NCBI GenBank assembly: GCA_963932955.1
Contig: CAWVRK010000020.1
Location: forward strand, 1 to 31,252
Direction: 5' to 3'
Source of the DNA: Flavicella sp963932955
GTDB taxonomy: Bacteria; Bacteroidota; Bacteroidia; Flavobacteriales; Flavobacteriaceae
DNA length: 31,252 bases
In this document: piece after piece, positions 15,710-24,222 of the stretch
How the letters are laid out: every line of letters begins with the position of its first letter
How positions within the stretch are numbered: position 1 is the stretch's first letter
Position numbers and translations under genes: made by a program
Notes under the pieces: model-generated
Told to the model about the DNA's origin: nothing
The model's input: the letters and a program-made list of their open reading frames with translations, nothing else
Databases searched by the model: none

Positions 15710-16774
15710 ATGTCAAATTCTTTCGGAAAACTCTTTAAAGTAAGCACTTTTGGTGAATCTCATGGACCTGCCATCGGCGGAGTCATTGACGGATGTCCTC
15801 CGGGAATTGCTTTGGATTTTGAAGCGATTCAAAACGAACTGAACCGCAGAAAGCCTGGACAATCTAAAATTGTTACCCAGCGTAAGGAGCCGGATGAAGT
15901 GACTTTTCTTTCAGGAATTTTTGAAGGAAAGACGACCGGTGCGTCTATTGGATTTGTCATCAACAACACCAACCAAAAATCAAAAGACTATTCCCATATT
16001 GCCACTTCTTTTCGTCCGTCGCACGCCGATTATACCTACGATAAAAAATACGAAGGCAATAGAGATTACAGAGGAGGTGGACGTACTTCCGCACGAGAAA
16101 CTGCGAATTGGGTCGTGGCTGGTGCGATTGCCAAACAAATCCTACCTACTATAAACATCAATGCCTATACCTCTGCTATTGGCCCCATCCAACTGAACCG
16201 TCCATATCAAGAATTGGACTTCAACCAAGTAGAAGCCAACATCGCACGTTGTCCTGATGTTGCCAAAGCGGAAGAAATGATTGCCTATGTCTCTCAAATC
16301 AAAAAAGAAGGGGATACTGTTGGAGGTGTCATCAGTTGTGTCCTCCAAAACGTACCTACTGGATTGGGCGAACCTATTTTTAACAAATTGCACGCCGCTT
16401 TGGGACAGGCCATGATGACCATCAATGCTGTGAAAGGTTTTGAATACGGAAGTGGCTTTGAGGGTGCCTCTATGAAAGGAAGTGAACACAATGACTTGTT
16501 CAACAAAGACGGTTCTACCAAAACAAATTACTCAGGGGGTATTCAGGGGGGCATCAGCAATGGAATGGACATCTATTTCAAAGTTGCCTTCAAACCGGTT
16601 GCCACCTTGATTCAAAAGCAAATGACCATCGACAAGGAAGGAAATGAGGTAGAAATGATGGGCAAAGGACGTCACGATCCTTGTGTTGTCCCAAGAGCCA
16701 TTCCGATAGTAGAAGCAATGGCTGCCATTGTGCTGGCTGACTTTTCCATGCTAAACCAAGCGCGTAAGATCTAA
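15710..16774 (+). CDS. aroC: Chorismate synthase
   Basis: AroC converts EPSP to chorismate, the last shikimate-pathway step, using reduced FMN. I start it at ATG 15710 (MSNSFGKLFKVSTFGESHGP), the usual family N-terminus, rather than TTG 15692, giving 354 residues. Signatures are GESHGPAIGGVIDGCPPG (near the start), the NRDYRGGGRTSARETA block (about 110-125), the GGIQGGISNGMDI FMN-site loop, and GRHDPCVVPRAIPIVEAM at the C-terminus. Length and motifs are normal. It converges with ruvC across 45 bases. Confidence 0.96.
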   Translation: MSNSFGKLFKVSTFGESHGPAIGGVIDGCPPGIALDFEAIQNELNRRKPGQSKIVTQRKEPDEVTFLSGIFEGKTTGASIGFVINNTNQKSKDYSHIATSFRPSHADYTYDKKYEGNRDYRGGGRTSARETANWVVAGAIAKQILPTININAYTSAIGPIQLNRPYQELDFNQVEANIARCPDVAKAEEMIAYVSQIKKEGDTVGGVISCVLQNVPTGLGEPIFNKLHAALGQAMMTINAVKGFEYGSGFEGASMKGSEHNDLFNKDGSTKTNYSGGIQGGISNGMDIYFKVAFKPVATLIQKQMTIDKEGNEVEMMGKGRHDPCVVPRAIPIVEAMAAIVLADFSMLNQARKI

Positions 16775-16819
16775 ACAAAATCCTTAATAATTTCGTGGTA
16801 TTGCCCTAATAAATTTTAA

Positions 16820-17380
16820 TTATTTGGCTTTGTTGGCTTTGTCTCCGTTGGCTTTGACAAAGGATGCCCAACCGCTGTAATTTTTTCCTCCTACCACTAC
16901 GCCACTGTTGTAAAAATGACAAACTGCCGCGGCCAGACCGTCCGTAGCGTCCAAGTTTTTTGGCAGTGTCTCCAGCCCCAAAACACTTTGCAACATTTTA
17001 GCAACTTGTTCTTTGCTCGCATTGCCACTTCCCGTGATGGCCATTTTTATTTTCTTAGGAAGGTATTCTGTGATGGGAATTTGCCTTGACAAACCTGCGG
17101 CCATGGCAACACCCTGCGCGCGGCCCAATTTCAACATAGACTGTACATTTTTCCCAAAAAAAGGAGCCTCGATTGCAATTTCATCTGGGTGGTAGGTGTC
17201 GATCAAAGAAAGAGTACGTTCATAAATCAGTTTGAGTTTAACGTAAGGATCGTTGTATTTTTGCAACAGAAGTTCGTTCATCTGCAGAAAAACCATTTTC
17301 TTTTTCACTACTTTGATCAAGCCAAACCCCATGATGGTGGTCCCAGGATCGATTCCTAAAATGATGCGTTCTGAAGTCAA
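16820..17380 (-). CDS. ruvC: Crossover junction endodeoxyribonuclease RuvC
   Basis: RuvC resolves Holliday junctions with RuvAB. The 186-residue protein shows the acidic active site: Asp11 in GIDPGT, Glu71 in IEAPFFGKN, and Asp144 and Asp147 in DATDGLA. The RGRAQG-like block is LGRAQGVAMAAG. No in-frame ATG exists near the N-terminus. The best start is TTG at 17380, giving TSERIILGIDPGT as in homologues, so initiation may be weak. The C-terminal tail after CHFYNSG is basic and a little longer than in E. coli. Confidence 0.95.
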   Translation of the reverse strand: MTSERIILGIDPGTTIMGFGLIKVVKKKMVFLQMNELLLQKYNDPYVKLKLIYERTLSLIDTYHPDEIAIEAPFFGKNVQSMLKLGRAQGVAMAAGLSRQIPITEYLPKKIKMAITGSGNASKEQVAKMLQSVLGLETLPKNLDATDGLAAAVCHFYNSGVVVGGKNYSGWASFVKANGDKANKAK

Positions 17381-17530
17381 AATAATACTTTGGTGTTTTG
17401 GTAAGGATTGATGAATGCCAAAAACGACATTACAGACACTCTGTTGCCACGAAGATAAATAAAACAGAGCAGTAGCCTATAGGATTATTGAGAATATCTA
17501 AAAAGAGGTTCTAAAAAGAAGCGGAGAGCT

Positions 17531-17656
17531 CTAAAAAAAAACTCCGCGCACCAGGGTGTCTATGTGCATGAGTAGGTAGACAATGAGTACCAATAAGATC
17601 AAAAGCAAGACCACTCTTTTGGAATGGGGTCTTTTTCGTTTTTTTAGCCTGGACAT
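17531..17656 (-). CDS. 41-residue single-pass membrane protein, unknown function
   Basis: A short frame from ATG 17656 to TAG 17531 encodes a strongly basic N-terminus (SRLKKRKRPHSKR), one hydrophobic helix (VVLLLILLVLIVYLLM) and a short polar tail ending RGVFF. Basic-in topology predicts an inner-membrane anchor with the tail outside. It lies alone between the terminator 17721-17757 and ruvC. A GC-rich stem GCGGAG/CTCCGC (17521-17547) overlaps its stop, followed by a T-rich run on the minus strand. I recognise no named family, though short basic single-pass proteins occur in Flavobacteria. The clear charge and helix pattern favours a real gene. Confidence 0.6.
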   Translation of the reverse strand: MSRLKKRKRPHSKRVVLLLILLVLIVYLLMHIDTLVRGVFF

Positions 17657-17720
17657 ATCTTCATGAAATTAGGACGTTAATGGGCATTGCTAAGATAGTA
17701 AAAAGGAAAGAAAGCCCATA

Positions 17721-17757
17721 AAAAAATCAGCTTGTCACATGAACAAGCTGATTTTTT
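17721..17757 (-). terminator. Strong, symmetrical intrinsic terminator
   Basis: A perfect 15-bp stem, AAAAAATCAGCTTGT/ACAAGCTGATTTTTT, encloses the loop CACATGA. It works in either direction, and it ends the gene at 17777-18292 about 20 bases after its stop. Confidence 0.9.
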
Positions 17758-17776
17758 AATCGGTATCTGAGGAAAC

Positions 17777-18292
17777 TTAGATTTTCTTCATCTGTTGTTT
17801 CATCATCTTAATTTGATCGTTGAGCATGCCGTGCTTGTCCAACTTCTTTGCTTCATTTAGCAAGGTTGTGGCTTCTCTTTTTCTGCGTTTGTGCATGGCT
17901 ACTCCTGCCAAATTCAATTTGGCCATGGCCACATCATGATCCATTGACAAACCCAAACTCAAGGCTTTTTTAAACAATTTTTCAGCTTTTGTCATGCTTG
18001 TCTGTGTGACCATCAAGCCTTGTAGAAAGTAATAGTAGGCTTCTTGAGTTTTGCGCAAGGCAGTGCTCGGATTTTTGATATAGGCCAACCATTTTTGGGT
18101 GCCAGGAAAATTTTGTTTTCTGATTTGTAAAAACGCTAACAATAAAAATTCGTTTTTAAAGTAGAAAAAGACAAAAACACCGGCCAGCAACAAGATGCTG
18201 ATTCCGTTCATGATGTTCTCCTCTACAAACTGAAATACAGCCCATACAGAGATTGCAAATGCGATTGCCAATTTGATGTATTTGTGAAACAT
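17777..18292 (-). CDS. Membrane-anchored helical-repeat (TPR-like) protein
   Basis: I start this at ATG 18292 (MFHKYIKLAIAFAIS), giving 171 residues, because a consensus promoter (18355-18387) lies downstream of the longer open frame's first codon (18379). Two membrane helices occupy about residues 6-22 and 28-47. The rest is soluble, with alanine/leucine-rich helices: QEAYYYFLQGLMVT, AEKLFKKALSLGL and AMAKLNLAGVAMHKRRKREA look like degenerate tetratricopeptide repeats. The C-terminus is very basic (MKQQMKK). A scaffold role is suggested by fold, but no function is known to me. The strong terminator 17721-17757 closes it, so it appears monocistronic. Confidence 0.75.
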   Translation of the reverse strand: MFHKYIKLAIAFAISVWAVFQFVEENIMNGISILLLAGVFVFFYFKNEFLLLAFLQIRKQNFPGTQKWLAYIKNPSTALRKTQEAYYYFLQGLMVTQTSMTKAEKLFKKALSLGLSMDHDVAMAKLNLAGVAMHKRRKREATTLLNEAKKLDKHGMLNDQIKMMKQQMKKI

Positions 18293-18354
18293 AACTGTGA
18301 TTTGATGTGATTTGAGACTTATTTCCTCGAAAAGGCTTCTTTTAACTAAAAAAA

Positions 18355-18387
18355 CAAATTTACATTTTTTAACAAACAAACAACAAA
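18355..18387 (-). promoter_or_regulatory. Promoter of the TPR-like membrane protein gene
   Basis: On the minus strand TTTG (18384-18387), 21 bases and TAAATTTG (18355-18362) match both consensus boxes. The predicted start near 18348 places the ATG at 18292 after a leader of about 56 bases. Confidence 0.72.
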
Positions 18388-18477
18388 TAATCGTTTAAAA
18401 ATAAGGCGCTTTTGTAGGTGCAACGCCAAAAAGAGGTCCCTTGAAATTCTAAAACCCCATTCCCTCGTCTTGAGATC

Positions 18478-21400
18478 TTATTTTTTGTAATGTTTTATGT
18501 TTTTTAAATAGGCAAAGATTCCCAATACTGCAACGGAAGCGATGGAATAATAGACAAAACTAGGGGTCACTATTTGATCGCCACTGGCATAGGAATGCAG
18601 GCCTGAAAGGTAGAAGTTCACTCCAAAATAGGTCATCATGATGGAGGCAAAAGCATACACAGACATTAGGTTGAAGGCAAAGCGACTCCGCAATCCAGGC
18701 ACCAACCGCATGTGCAACACAAAGGCATAGACCATAATACTGATCAGAGCCCATGTTTCTTTTGGATCCCAACCCCAATATCGGCCCCAACTTTCATTCG
18801 CCCACATGCCTCCTAAGAAATTCCCTATGGTCAACATGACCAAACCTACGGTCATGGACATTTCGTTGACCGTCGTTAGTTCTTTCAACGTAGCATTGAG
18901 TTTTTGTTTGTTTTTGGAAGTCGTTGCGACCATCAAGAACAAGCCCAAAACACCTAAGATCATAGACAAAGCAAAGGGTCCATAGCTGGCGACGATGATG
19001 GCCACATGAATCATCAGCCAATACGAATTCAAAACCGGGACGAGGTTGGCTATTTCTGGATCCATCCAATTCCAATGTGCAATCATCAAAATCATGGCGG
19101 TTAAAAATGCCGTTGCTGCGATGGTCAATAGGGATTCTCTTCCAAAGAGAAAACCAAAGAGCATCGTTGCCCAAGCTACGTAAATCATAGATTCATAGGC
19201 ATTGCTCCAAGGCGCATGTCCACTGACAAACCAACGCGCTACCAAACCAGCTGTATGCAGGGCAAAGAAGAGCAAGATTAAGCCCACAGTAAACTGAATC
19301 AAAACTTTTAGAAGTTTGGAACTTTTAAAAATCTGAACCAAAACCAAAATCAAGAGTAGCAATCCCGCATACATATAATTTCGAAAGAGCTTTTTAAAGA
19401 CATCGTACTTGTTGTAAGCAATTTCAAAGTTGATCTTGTCATCGGAAGGGTAGACCTCGGCGCCGTATTTCTTTTGAAAACTTTTGATTCCATCCAAGAT
19501 TTGATCCGCTTCGGCATAGTCGCCGCTCTCTTTTGCTTTTTGCAAGGTCTGAATGTATACTGGCAAAATCTGTTTGACAAAGACAGAATCGATTCCTGTA
19601 AAATTGGCCGTAGAAAGTTCGGGTTGTGAGACCCATGTATTGTCAACATCCTCAGGAATAGGGAAAATGCGCAAAATCGCTCCACCAATCGCGGAGTACA
19701 ATAGCCCAACGCGCTTGTCCACATTGATCACATCTTTTTCAAATTTGCTTTTGACAGCTTTTTTTTGTGCTGTTTCTACAATGTCTTTGATTTTATAGCG
19801 CCCTTGTGGGTCGATAAAATCTATCAATCGTGCGTACTTGTTTTCTGTAGGGATGCCCAATAGCTTTCTCAGCTTGTCATTGCCACGCTCCAAATAGATC
19901 ACCGGAACTTGAAACCAAAACCGTGGGTTTTCGACAATGGATAAAAACACCTGGTTGGCATCCATCCCATTAAAAGTTTCTTTTTTACTTACTTTACGCA
20001 ACAATTGTGAGGCAAAGGTATGCACTGGTTTCATTCGTCCATCGGCATCTTGAATGACCAAGGCGCTAAAGGCTTCTGCATGAACTTTGTCGACCGAACT
20101 GGACTGCAGCAACGAATCTGTCTGTTGTACTGACGCTGCTAAGACATGCCCTGAATGATTTTGTGAAAAGGAAGAACAGACAAAGAACAAGGCGCTGATT
20201 GAAAGCACGGCTTTTTTGCGTCTTGCCTTTCGCAATTGATTTCTAAGCGATGAAAAACGGGTGTTTTTGACAAAGAGGATGAGCATCAAACCTGCATACA
20301 GCATAAAATAACCGATATAGGTGATGAGCGTGCCCCAAAAATCGTGGTTGACGGAAAGGCGTGTTTCTTCGTATTCTGGTGTGATGTTATAACTGGATTG
20401 AAAAAACTTGTAGCCTTTGTAATCCAAGATATGGTTCATAAACACGCGAAAATCAAAGCGTTCTTCTCCGTCAAGAACCGTGATCTCACTTGCATAAGAC
20501 CGAGCACTTTCAGAACCGGGGTATTTTTCCAATTGAAAATCGTTTAGTTGAATGTCAAAAGGCAATTGCAGGGTCTTGGCTCCATAAGCCACTCTAAAAT
20601 TCAAACCGCCCAAGGAAAATTGTTCTGGAGGATTGCTGGTGTACTGCCCGCCACGCAATTCAATATTTTTGACAAGGTCCAAGGTAGACACCTTGAAACG
20701 CAAGAGGTCTTCTGGGTGCTCCTCTTTATCAGCAGACACTTCTTCTATAGCTCCTCTCAAAGGGGGCTTGGGCACCACAAAACTCAGTCCTGCGATGCTG
20801 TGCAAGGTCAGGTACTTGAAAGGCTGCAAACTGTCTTTGGCAATGGTGCCGCTCAGCTGATCTGCCATCCTTAAAAAGGTCCCATCAAACTGAGATTTCA
20901 TTTTTAGTTCCTCACCATGGTATTGAAAATTGAGAAGTGCATTTTCTTCGTGATTGAAACCAACCAAGACACCGTGGATGTTTTCGATTGTCCCTTCTTT
21001 TAGATAATGGTCATGACGGCTTCCACTGCTCGACTCTACAAAATGAAGGTAGTTTTGGCCAGTGTCACTTGCTACAAATTCACTGGACGCATTGGGAATG
21101 TAGTCTGTCAATTCAAGAGCAACTGCTTGTTTTCTAAAATCAGTTTTAAAAGTATAGTCATTGGTTCCCCATGCCGACAACAAGATCGGGTCAAAAAGGA
21201 CACGTTGGTCTTTGTTGTCGTCCAAAGTGACTTCTAGGTAAGTGCGTTCTGAAAAAAACGTTCGGGAAGTTTCTCCTTCTTTGATCGGCATGATGCCTTC
21301 GTAGCTAACATAACGAGTAACTGCTGCCCCGATCAAAACAAACAAAAAAGATAAGTGAAATAACAAAACCGCTGCTTTCTCTTTTTTGTACAAACGGTAA

Positions 21401-21600
21401 CGAAAGATATTTCCAAAGAAATTGACCACAAAAAAACCGAGAATGGCTTCAAACCACCAACTGTTGTAGACAAGTGCTTTCGCAGTTTGTGTACCGTAAT
21501 CATTTTCTATAAAAGTAGCAACTCCCATCGCTACGGAAAGGGAAACAAACAAAAGGGCCATCAATTTGGTACTGAATAAAAATGCAAAGAGATTTTTCAT
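18478..21600 (-). CDS. Fused cytochrome c biogenesis protein, ResB-CcsA type (System II)
   Basis: This very long protein (1040 residues from ATG 21600) joins both halves of System II cytochrome c synthetase, which exports heme and attaches it to apocytochrome c outside the inner membrane. The N-terminal ResB part has paired membrane segments (about residues 5-60) and a large extracytoplasmic region, ending in a helix at about 415-440. The C-terminal CcsA part carries HTAGLVARWFVSGHAPWSN (His near 781), IHVAIIVASYGPFA (near 863) and the heme-binding WWD-type motif WGRYWGWDPKETWALI (near 938-948), plus HSYASG near 1003. The alternative TTG start at 21684 lies upstream of the likely transcription start, so ATG 21600 is preferred. 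Bacteroidota often encode this fusion. The predicted promoter -7 box is at 21682-21689. Confidence 0.93.
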   Translation of the reverse strand: MKNLFAFLFSTKLMALLFVSLSVAMGVATFIENDYGTQTAKALVYNSWWFEAILGFFVVNFFGNIFRYRLYKKEKAAVLLFHLSFLFVLIGAAVTRYVSYEGIMPIKEGETSRTFFSERTYLEVTLDDNKDQRVLFDPILLSAWGTNDYTFKTDFRKQAVALELTDYIPNASSEFVASDTGQNYLHFVESSSGSRHDHYLKEGTIENIHGVLVGFNHEENALLNFQYHGEELKMKSQFDGTFLRMADQLSGTIAKDSLQPFKYLTLHSIAGLSFVVPKPPLRGAIEEVSADKEEHPEDLLRFKVSTLDLVKNIELRGGQYTSNPPEQFSLGGLNFRVAYGAKTLQLPFDIQLNDFQLEKYPGSESARSYASEITVLDGEERFDFRVFMNHILDYKGYKFFQSSYNITPEYEETRLSVNHDFWGTLITYIGYFMLYAGLMLILFVKNTRFSSLRNQLRKARRKKAVLSISALFFVCSSFSQNHSGHVLAASVQQTDSLLQSSSVDKVHAEAFSALVIQDADGRMKPVHTFASQLLRKVSKKETFNGMDANQVFLSIVENPRFWFQVPVIYLERGNDKLRKLLGIPTENKYARLIDFIDPQGRYKIKDIVETAQKKAVKSKFEKDVINVDKRVGLLYSAIGGAILRIFPIPEDVDNTWVSQPELSTANFTGIDSVFVKQILPVYIQTLQKAKESGDYAEADQILDGIKSFQKKYGAEVYPSDDKINFEIAYNKYDVFKKLFRNYMYAGLLLLILVLVQIFKSSKLLKVLIQFTVGLILLFFALHTAGLVARWFVSGHAPWSNAYESMIYVAWATMLFGFLFGRESLLTIAATAFLTAMILMIAHWNWMDPEIANLVPVLNSYWLMIHVAIIVASYGPFALSMILGVLGLFLMVATTSKNKQKLNATLKELTTVNEMSMTVGLVMLTIGNFLGGMWANESWGRYWGWDPKETWALISIMVYAFVLHMRLVPGLRSRFAFNLMSVYAFASIMMTYFGVNFYLSGLHSYASGDQIVTPSFVYYSIASVAVLGIFAYLKNIKHYKK

Positions 21601-21637
21601 GAAATTGTTGTCAATTTTAGGAATTGCTGAAGAGCTT

Positions 21638-21656
21638 TTCCTTTGTTGCAAAGGAA
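21638..21656. repeat. Palindrome in the cytochrome c biogenesis leader
   Basis: TTCCTTTG (21638-21645) and CAAAGGAA (21649-21656) form a perfect 8-bp dyad around TTG. It lies between the predicted transcription start (about 21675) and the ATG at 21600, so it could be a leader hairpin or a repressor site. Confidence 0.5.
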
Positions 21657-21681
21657 GTAAAAACAGCAGTTTACTGAGTTG

Positions 21682-21689
21682 CAAATTTA
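21682..21689 (-). promoter_or_regulatory. Candidate -7 box for the cytochrome c biogenesis gene
   Basis: TAAATTTG on the minus strand matches TAnnTTTG; no good -33 TTTG is at the expected distance. It predicts a leader of about 75 bases to ATG 21600. Confidence 0.45.
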
Positions 21690-21806
21690 CTCAATATTCG
21701 GCAAATAATTTCTTTAGGCATAAAAATATATGGAATTCACAAAAATTGCAACCAAACAAAAGAGCACTTTTAAATCTAAAAAATGTGTTTACAGAATATT
21801 ATTCGA

Positions 21807-21834
21807 AAAAAAGAGCCCGATTGGGCTCTTTTTT
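21807..21834 (-). terminator. Terminator of the polysaccharide operon
   Basis: A 12-bp stem, AAAAAAGAGCCC/GGGCTCTTTTTT, around GATT begins one base past the wzc TAA (21836-21838). Symmetry lets it act in both directions. It ends transcription before the cytochrome c biogenesis gene. Confidence 0.9.
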
Positions 21835-21835
21835 G

Positions 21836-24214
21836 TTAGGATTTAAACACTTTTTTCCACCACGGCAACTCTTTTTGCTGACCATAGCCATAAGCTCCGT
21901 AAACACCATAGCCATAGCCTCTTTCATGGTCTGAAGCGTTGATCAGCATGGCTATATTATTCAAGCGTTTCTCATTGTAAAGCATTTCAGGAACAGATAG
22001 CAAACGTTTGTCCAAATAGCCCGCTCTCGAAACATAAATAGTCATATCAGCGTACTTGCCGATCATCAATGTATCAGTAACCAGACTCACAGGTGCTGTA
22101 TCTACCACAATATAATCGTATTTAGCTTGGAGCTGAGTAAATAAAATTTCGACTTTTGGGTGCAATAACAACTCAGCAGGATTTGGTGGAATGACTCCCG
22201 AGATGTAAACATCCATTCCTTTGAAACCAGGCATCGGAAAGCCAAGGTCTTGAAACTGCATGTCTTTGTCTATAATAAAATTTGAGACACCTCTTTGATT
22301 GGGAACGTTTAAGTATTCAGTTATTTTTGGTGCCCGCAAATCCATTCCCAACAAGGCCACTTTTTTCCCAGAAAGGGACAAGGCACAAGCGAGATTAGTT
22401 GCTACAAAGGACTTCCCTTCACCACTGATTGTAGAAGTCACAAAAATGACTTTACTGTTGTTATCGGTCTCCGTCAGCATAAAATCCAAATTGGTGCGAA
22501 GCAAACGAAAAGCTTCCGCCGTACTTGAACGTCCTCCTTCTTTGATGACAATGTTTTCATCCGTGTCGTTGATAGGAATGTCCCCCAATATTGGAGCTGT
22601 GACATAGTGCTCCATATCCTGACGGTTGTGCAATTTGGTATCGAGCAAATCCTTGACATACAAAATCCCAAAGGGAAATAACAAACCTAGTAGCATTGCA
22701 GCCAAATAGACAATTTTTGGTTTGGGAGAGACCGGGTCTTTTGAAGCATAAGCACGGTCAATTACCTTGGAATTGGGGGTCGTCACCGCCAAAGAGATTT
22801 CAGTTTCTTCTTGTTTTTGCAACAAATACAGATAAAGAGACTCTTTGATTCCCAATTGACGGGCAATATTTTTGTACTCCCGTTCTTGGGTCGGAAGGTT
22901 TGCAATTTTGTCATTGATGCGGTTATCATTTTTGACCAATTCACGCAATGAAATCTGAAGCGAAGCTTTTAAATTTCGCAAACTTTCTGTCAGACTTTGC
23001 TGAAAACTCTTCAATTGTGCATCCAAATTGATTACCATTGGATTTGTAGGACTAGAGTTTCGAAGTAAACGGTTGCGCTCTAAAACCACTGCATTGTATT
23101 CTGAAGTCAATACCGAAATGGAAACATCAGAAAAACCGAGGTTGACTGGAATCAATTCAAAAGACTTTTCTTGACTTTGAAGGTAGTCTACCATGTAGTC
23201 GACCAATTTCAATTGAGTTGTAGCATCGAACAAAGCCTGCTCACTACTGTTGACCGTTTCAAAAAAAGCTTTGGATTCTTCTACAATATCAGTGAGCTCG
23301 TTGTCTATTTTGTAGTTCTCCGCTAATTTATCAACCAAAAACAACTCTGCTTTGATGAGCTGCAAGCGGTTGGAGATAAATTCGGAGGTTTTTTGTTCGA
23401 CAGTACTCTTGTCATTGATGGCGTTGTAGGTGTAATTATCTACCAAACGATCCAAGATAGCAATTCCCTTCTTTTTCACAGCATGTTTGGTAGACAAGAC
23501 CAGAACAGTCGACATCGCTTCGTCCACGGGAATGACTTGTACTTCTTTAACCAAATCGCTGACAACACTTTCGAGAGGTTTGAGGTGGATTCTAATTTCT
23601 TTACCGAAATCATTTTCTGAAAAATATTCGTTTTGAACGATGGAATAGGATCGATCTTTGATTGCAAAAGAACTGTTGTACTCCAAGGAATCGTAGATTT
23701 TGGATTTGTTGGCATCCAAAAGGTCGAAATGTGAGGCCGAATGGAATTGTACATAAAAAGTGGTGTCCACTTCTTTTGCCAAAGAATTTGTTAAAACCCC
23801 TTGCAAACGAATGGGAATTTTCTGTGCATAGACTTCGGATTCTTTGAGTCTTCCTTGCCTAAAATAACGTGTTGTTAAATTCAAATCTTTTGCCACACTG
23901 CTCGCCAAGGTTCTGGATTTGAGTAGTTGAATTTCGTTTTGAATGTTGCTATTACCATCTCCAAACATTCCCAAATCTTGAAAAGCAGCCAATTCACTGC
24001 TCATCATATTGTCGTCTTGTTTGATTAGTAGAGTGGTTTTTAGCTCAAATTTAGGGGTGGCATAACGCAGATAAAAAAAAGCTAGGATCAAAGCTGAAAA
24101 AGCACATAATACAAACCATTTCCAATGGCGTAAGTATTTTTCCAATTCGTTTCGCATACTCTGCGATTCTTCAATCTGTTGCTGCATTTTGTTGTTGGGT
24201 TGGTTCTTTTCCAT
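21836..24214 (-). CDS. wzc: Polysaccharide co-polymerase with tyrosine autokinase (Wzc-like)
   Basis: Wzc controls polymerisation and export of capsule/exopolysaccharide, cycling through tyrosine phosphorylation. The 792-residue protein has an N-terminal membrane helix (about 33-52), a long periplasmic coiled-coil region (about 60-500) with a Wzz-type fold, a second membrane helix (about 510-525), and a cytoplasmic BY-kinase domain: Walker A STISGEGKSF (near 594-603), Walker A' ALLGMDLRAP (near 623) and Walker B YIVVDTAP (near 705). The C-terminus has a tyrosine cluster (GYGYGVYGAYGYG, five Tyr), the autophosphorylation tail. Wza lies immediately upstream with an 8-base gap, the normal partner. 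The gene is last in the operon. Confidence 0.95.
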   Translation of the reverse strand: MEKNQPNNKMQQQIEESQSMRNELEKYLRHWKWFVLCAFSALILAFFYLRYATPKFELKTTLLIKQDDNMMSSELAAFQDLGMFGDGNSNIQNEIQLLKSRTLASSVAKDLNLTTRYFRQGRLKESEVYAQKIPIRLQGVLTNSLAKEVDTTFYVQFHSASHFDLLDANKSKIYDSLEYNSSFAIKDRSYSIVQNEYFSENDFGKEIRIHLKPLESVVSDLVKEVQVIPVDEAMSTVLVLSTKHAVKKKGIAILDRLVDNYTYNAINDKSTVEQKTSEFISNRLQLIKAELFLVDKLAENYKIDNELTDIVEESKAFFETVNSSEQALFDATTQLKLVDYMVDYLQSQEKSFELIPVNLGFSDVSISVLTSEYNAVVLERNRLLRNSSPTNPMVINLDAQLKSFQQSLTESLRNLKASLQISLRELVKNDNRINDKIANLPTQEREYKNIARQLGIKESLYLYLLQKQEETEISLAVTTPNSKVIDRAYASKDPVSPKPKIVYLAAMLLGLLFPFGILYVKDLLDTKLHNRQDMEHYVTAPILGDIPINDTDENIVIKEGGRSSTAEAFRLLRTNLDFMLTETDNNSKVIFVTSTISGEGKSFVATNLACALSLSGKKVALLGMDLRAPKITEYLNVPNQRGVSNFIIDKDMQFQDLGFPMPGFKGMDVYISGVIPPNPAELLLHPKVEILFTQLQAKYDYIVVDTAPVSLVTDTLMIGKYADMTIYVSRAGYLDKRLLSVPEMLYNEKRLNNIAMLINASDHERGYGYGVYGAYGYGQQKELPWWKKVFKS

Positions 24215-24222
24215 GGATTTTT

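Noticed and set aside
18293..18379. 29-residue N-terminal extension of the TPR-like protein
   Set aside because: It overlaps a complete promoter, so it would not be transcribed from it.
19350..19724. Minus-strand 124-codon frame and similar frames inside the cytochrome c biogenesis gene
   Set aside because: They overlap a well-supported long gene and show no family.
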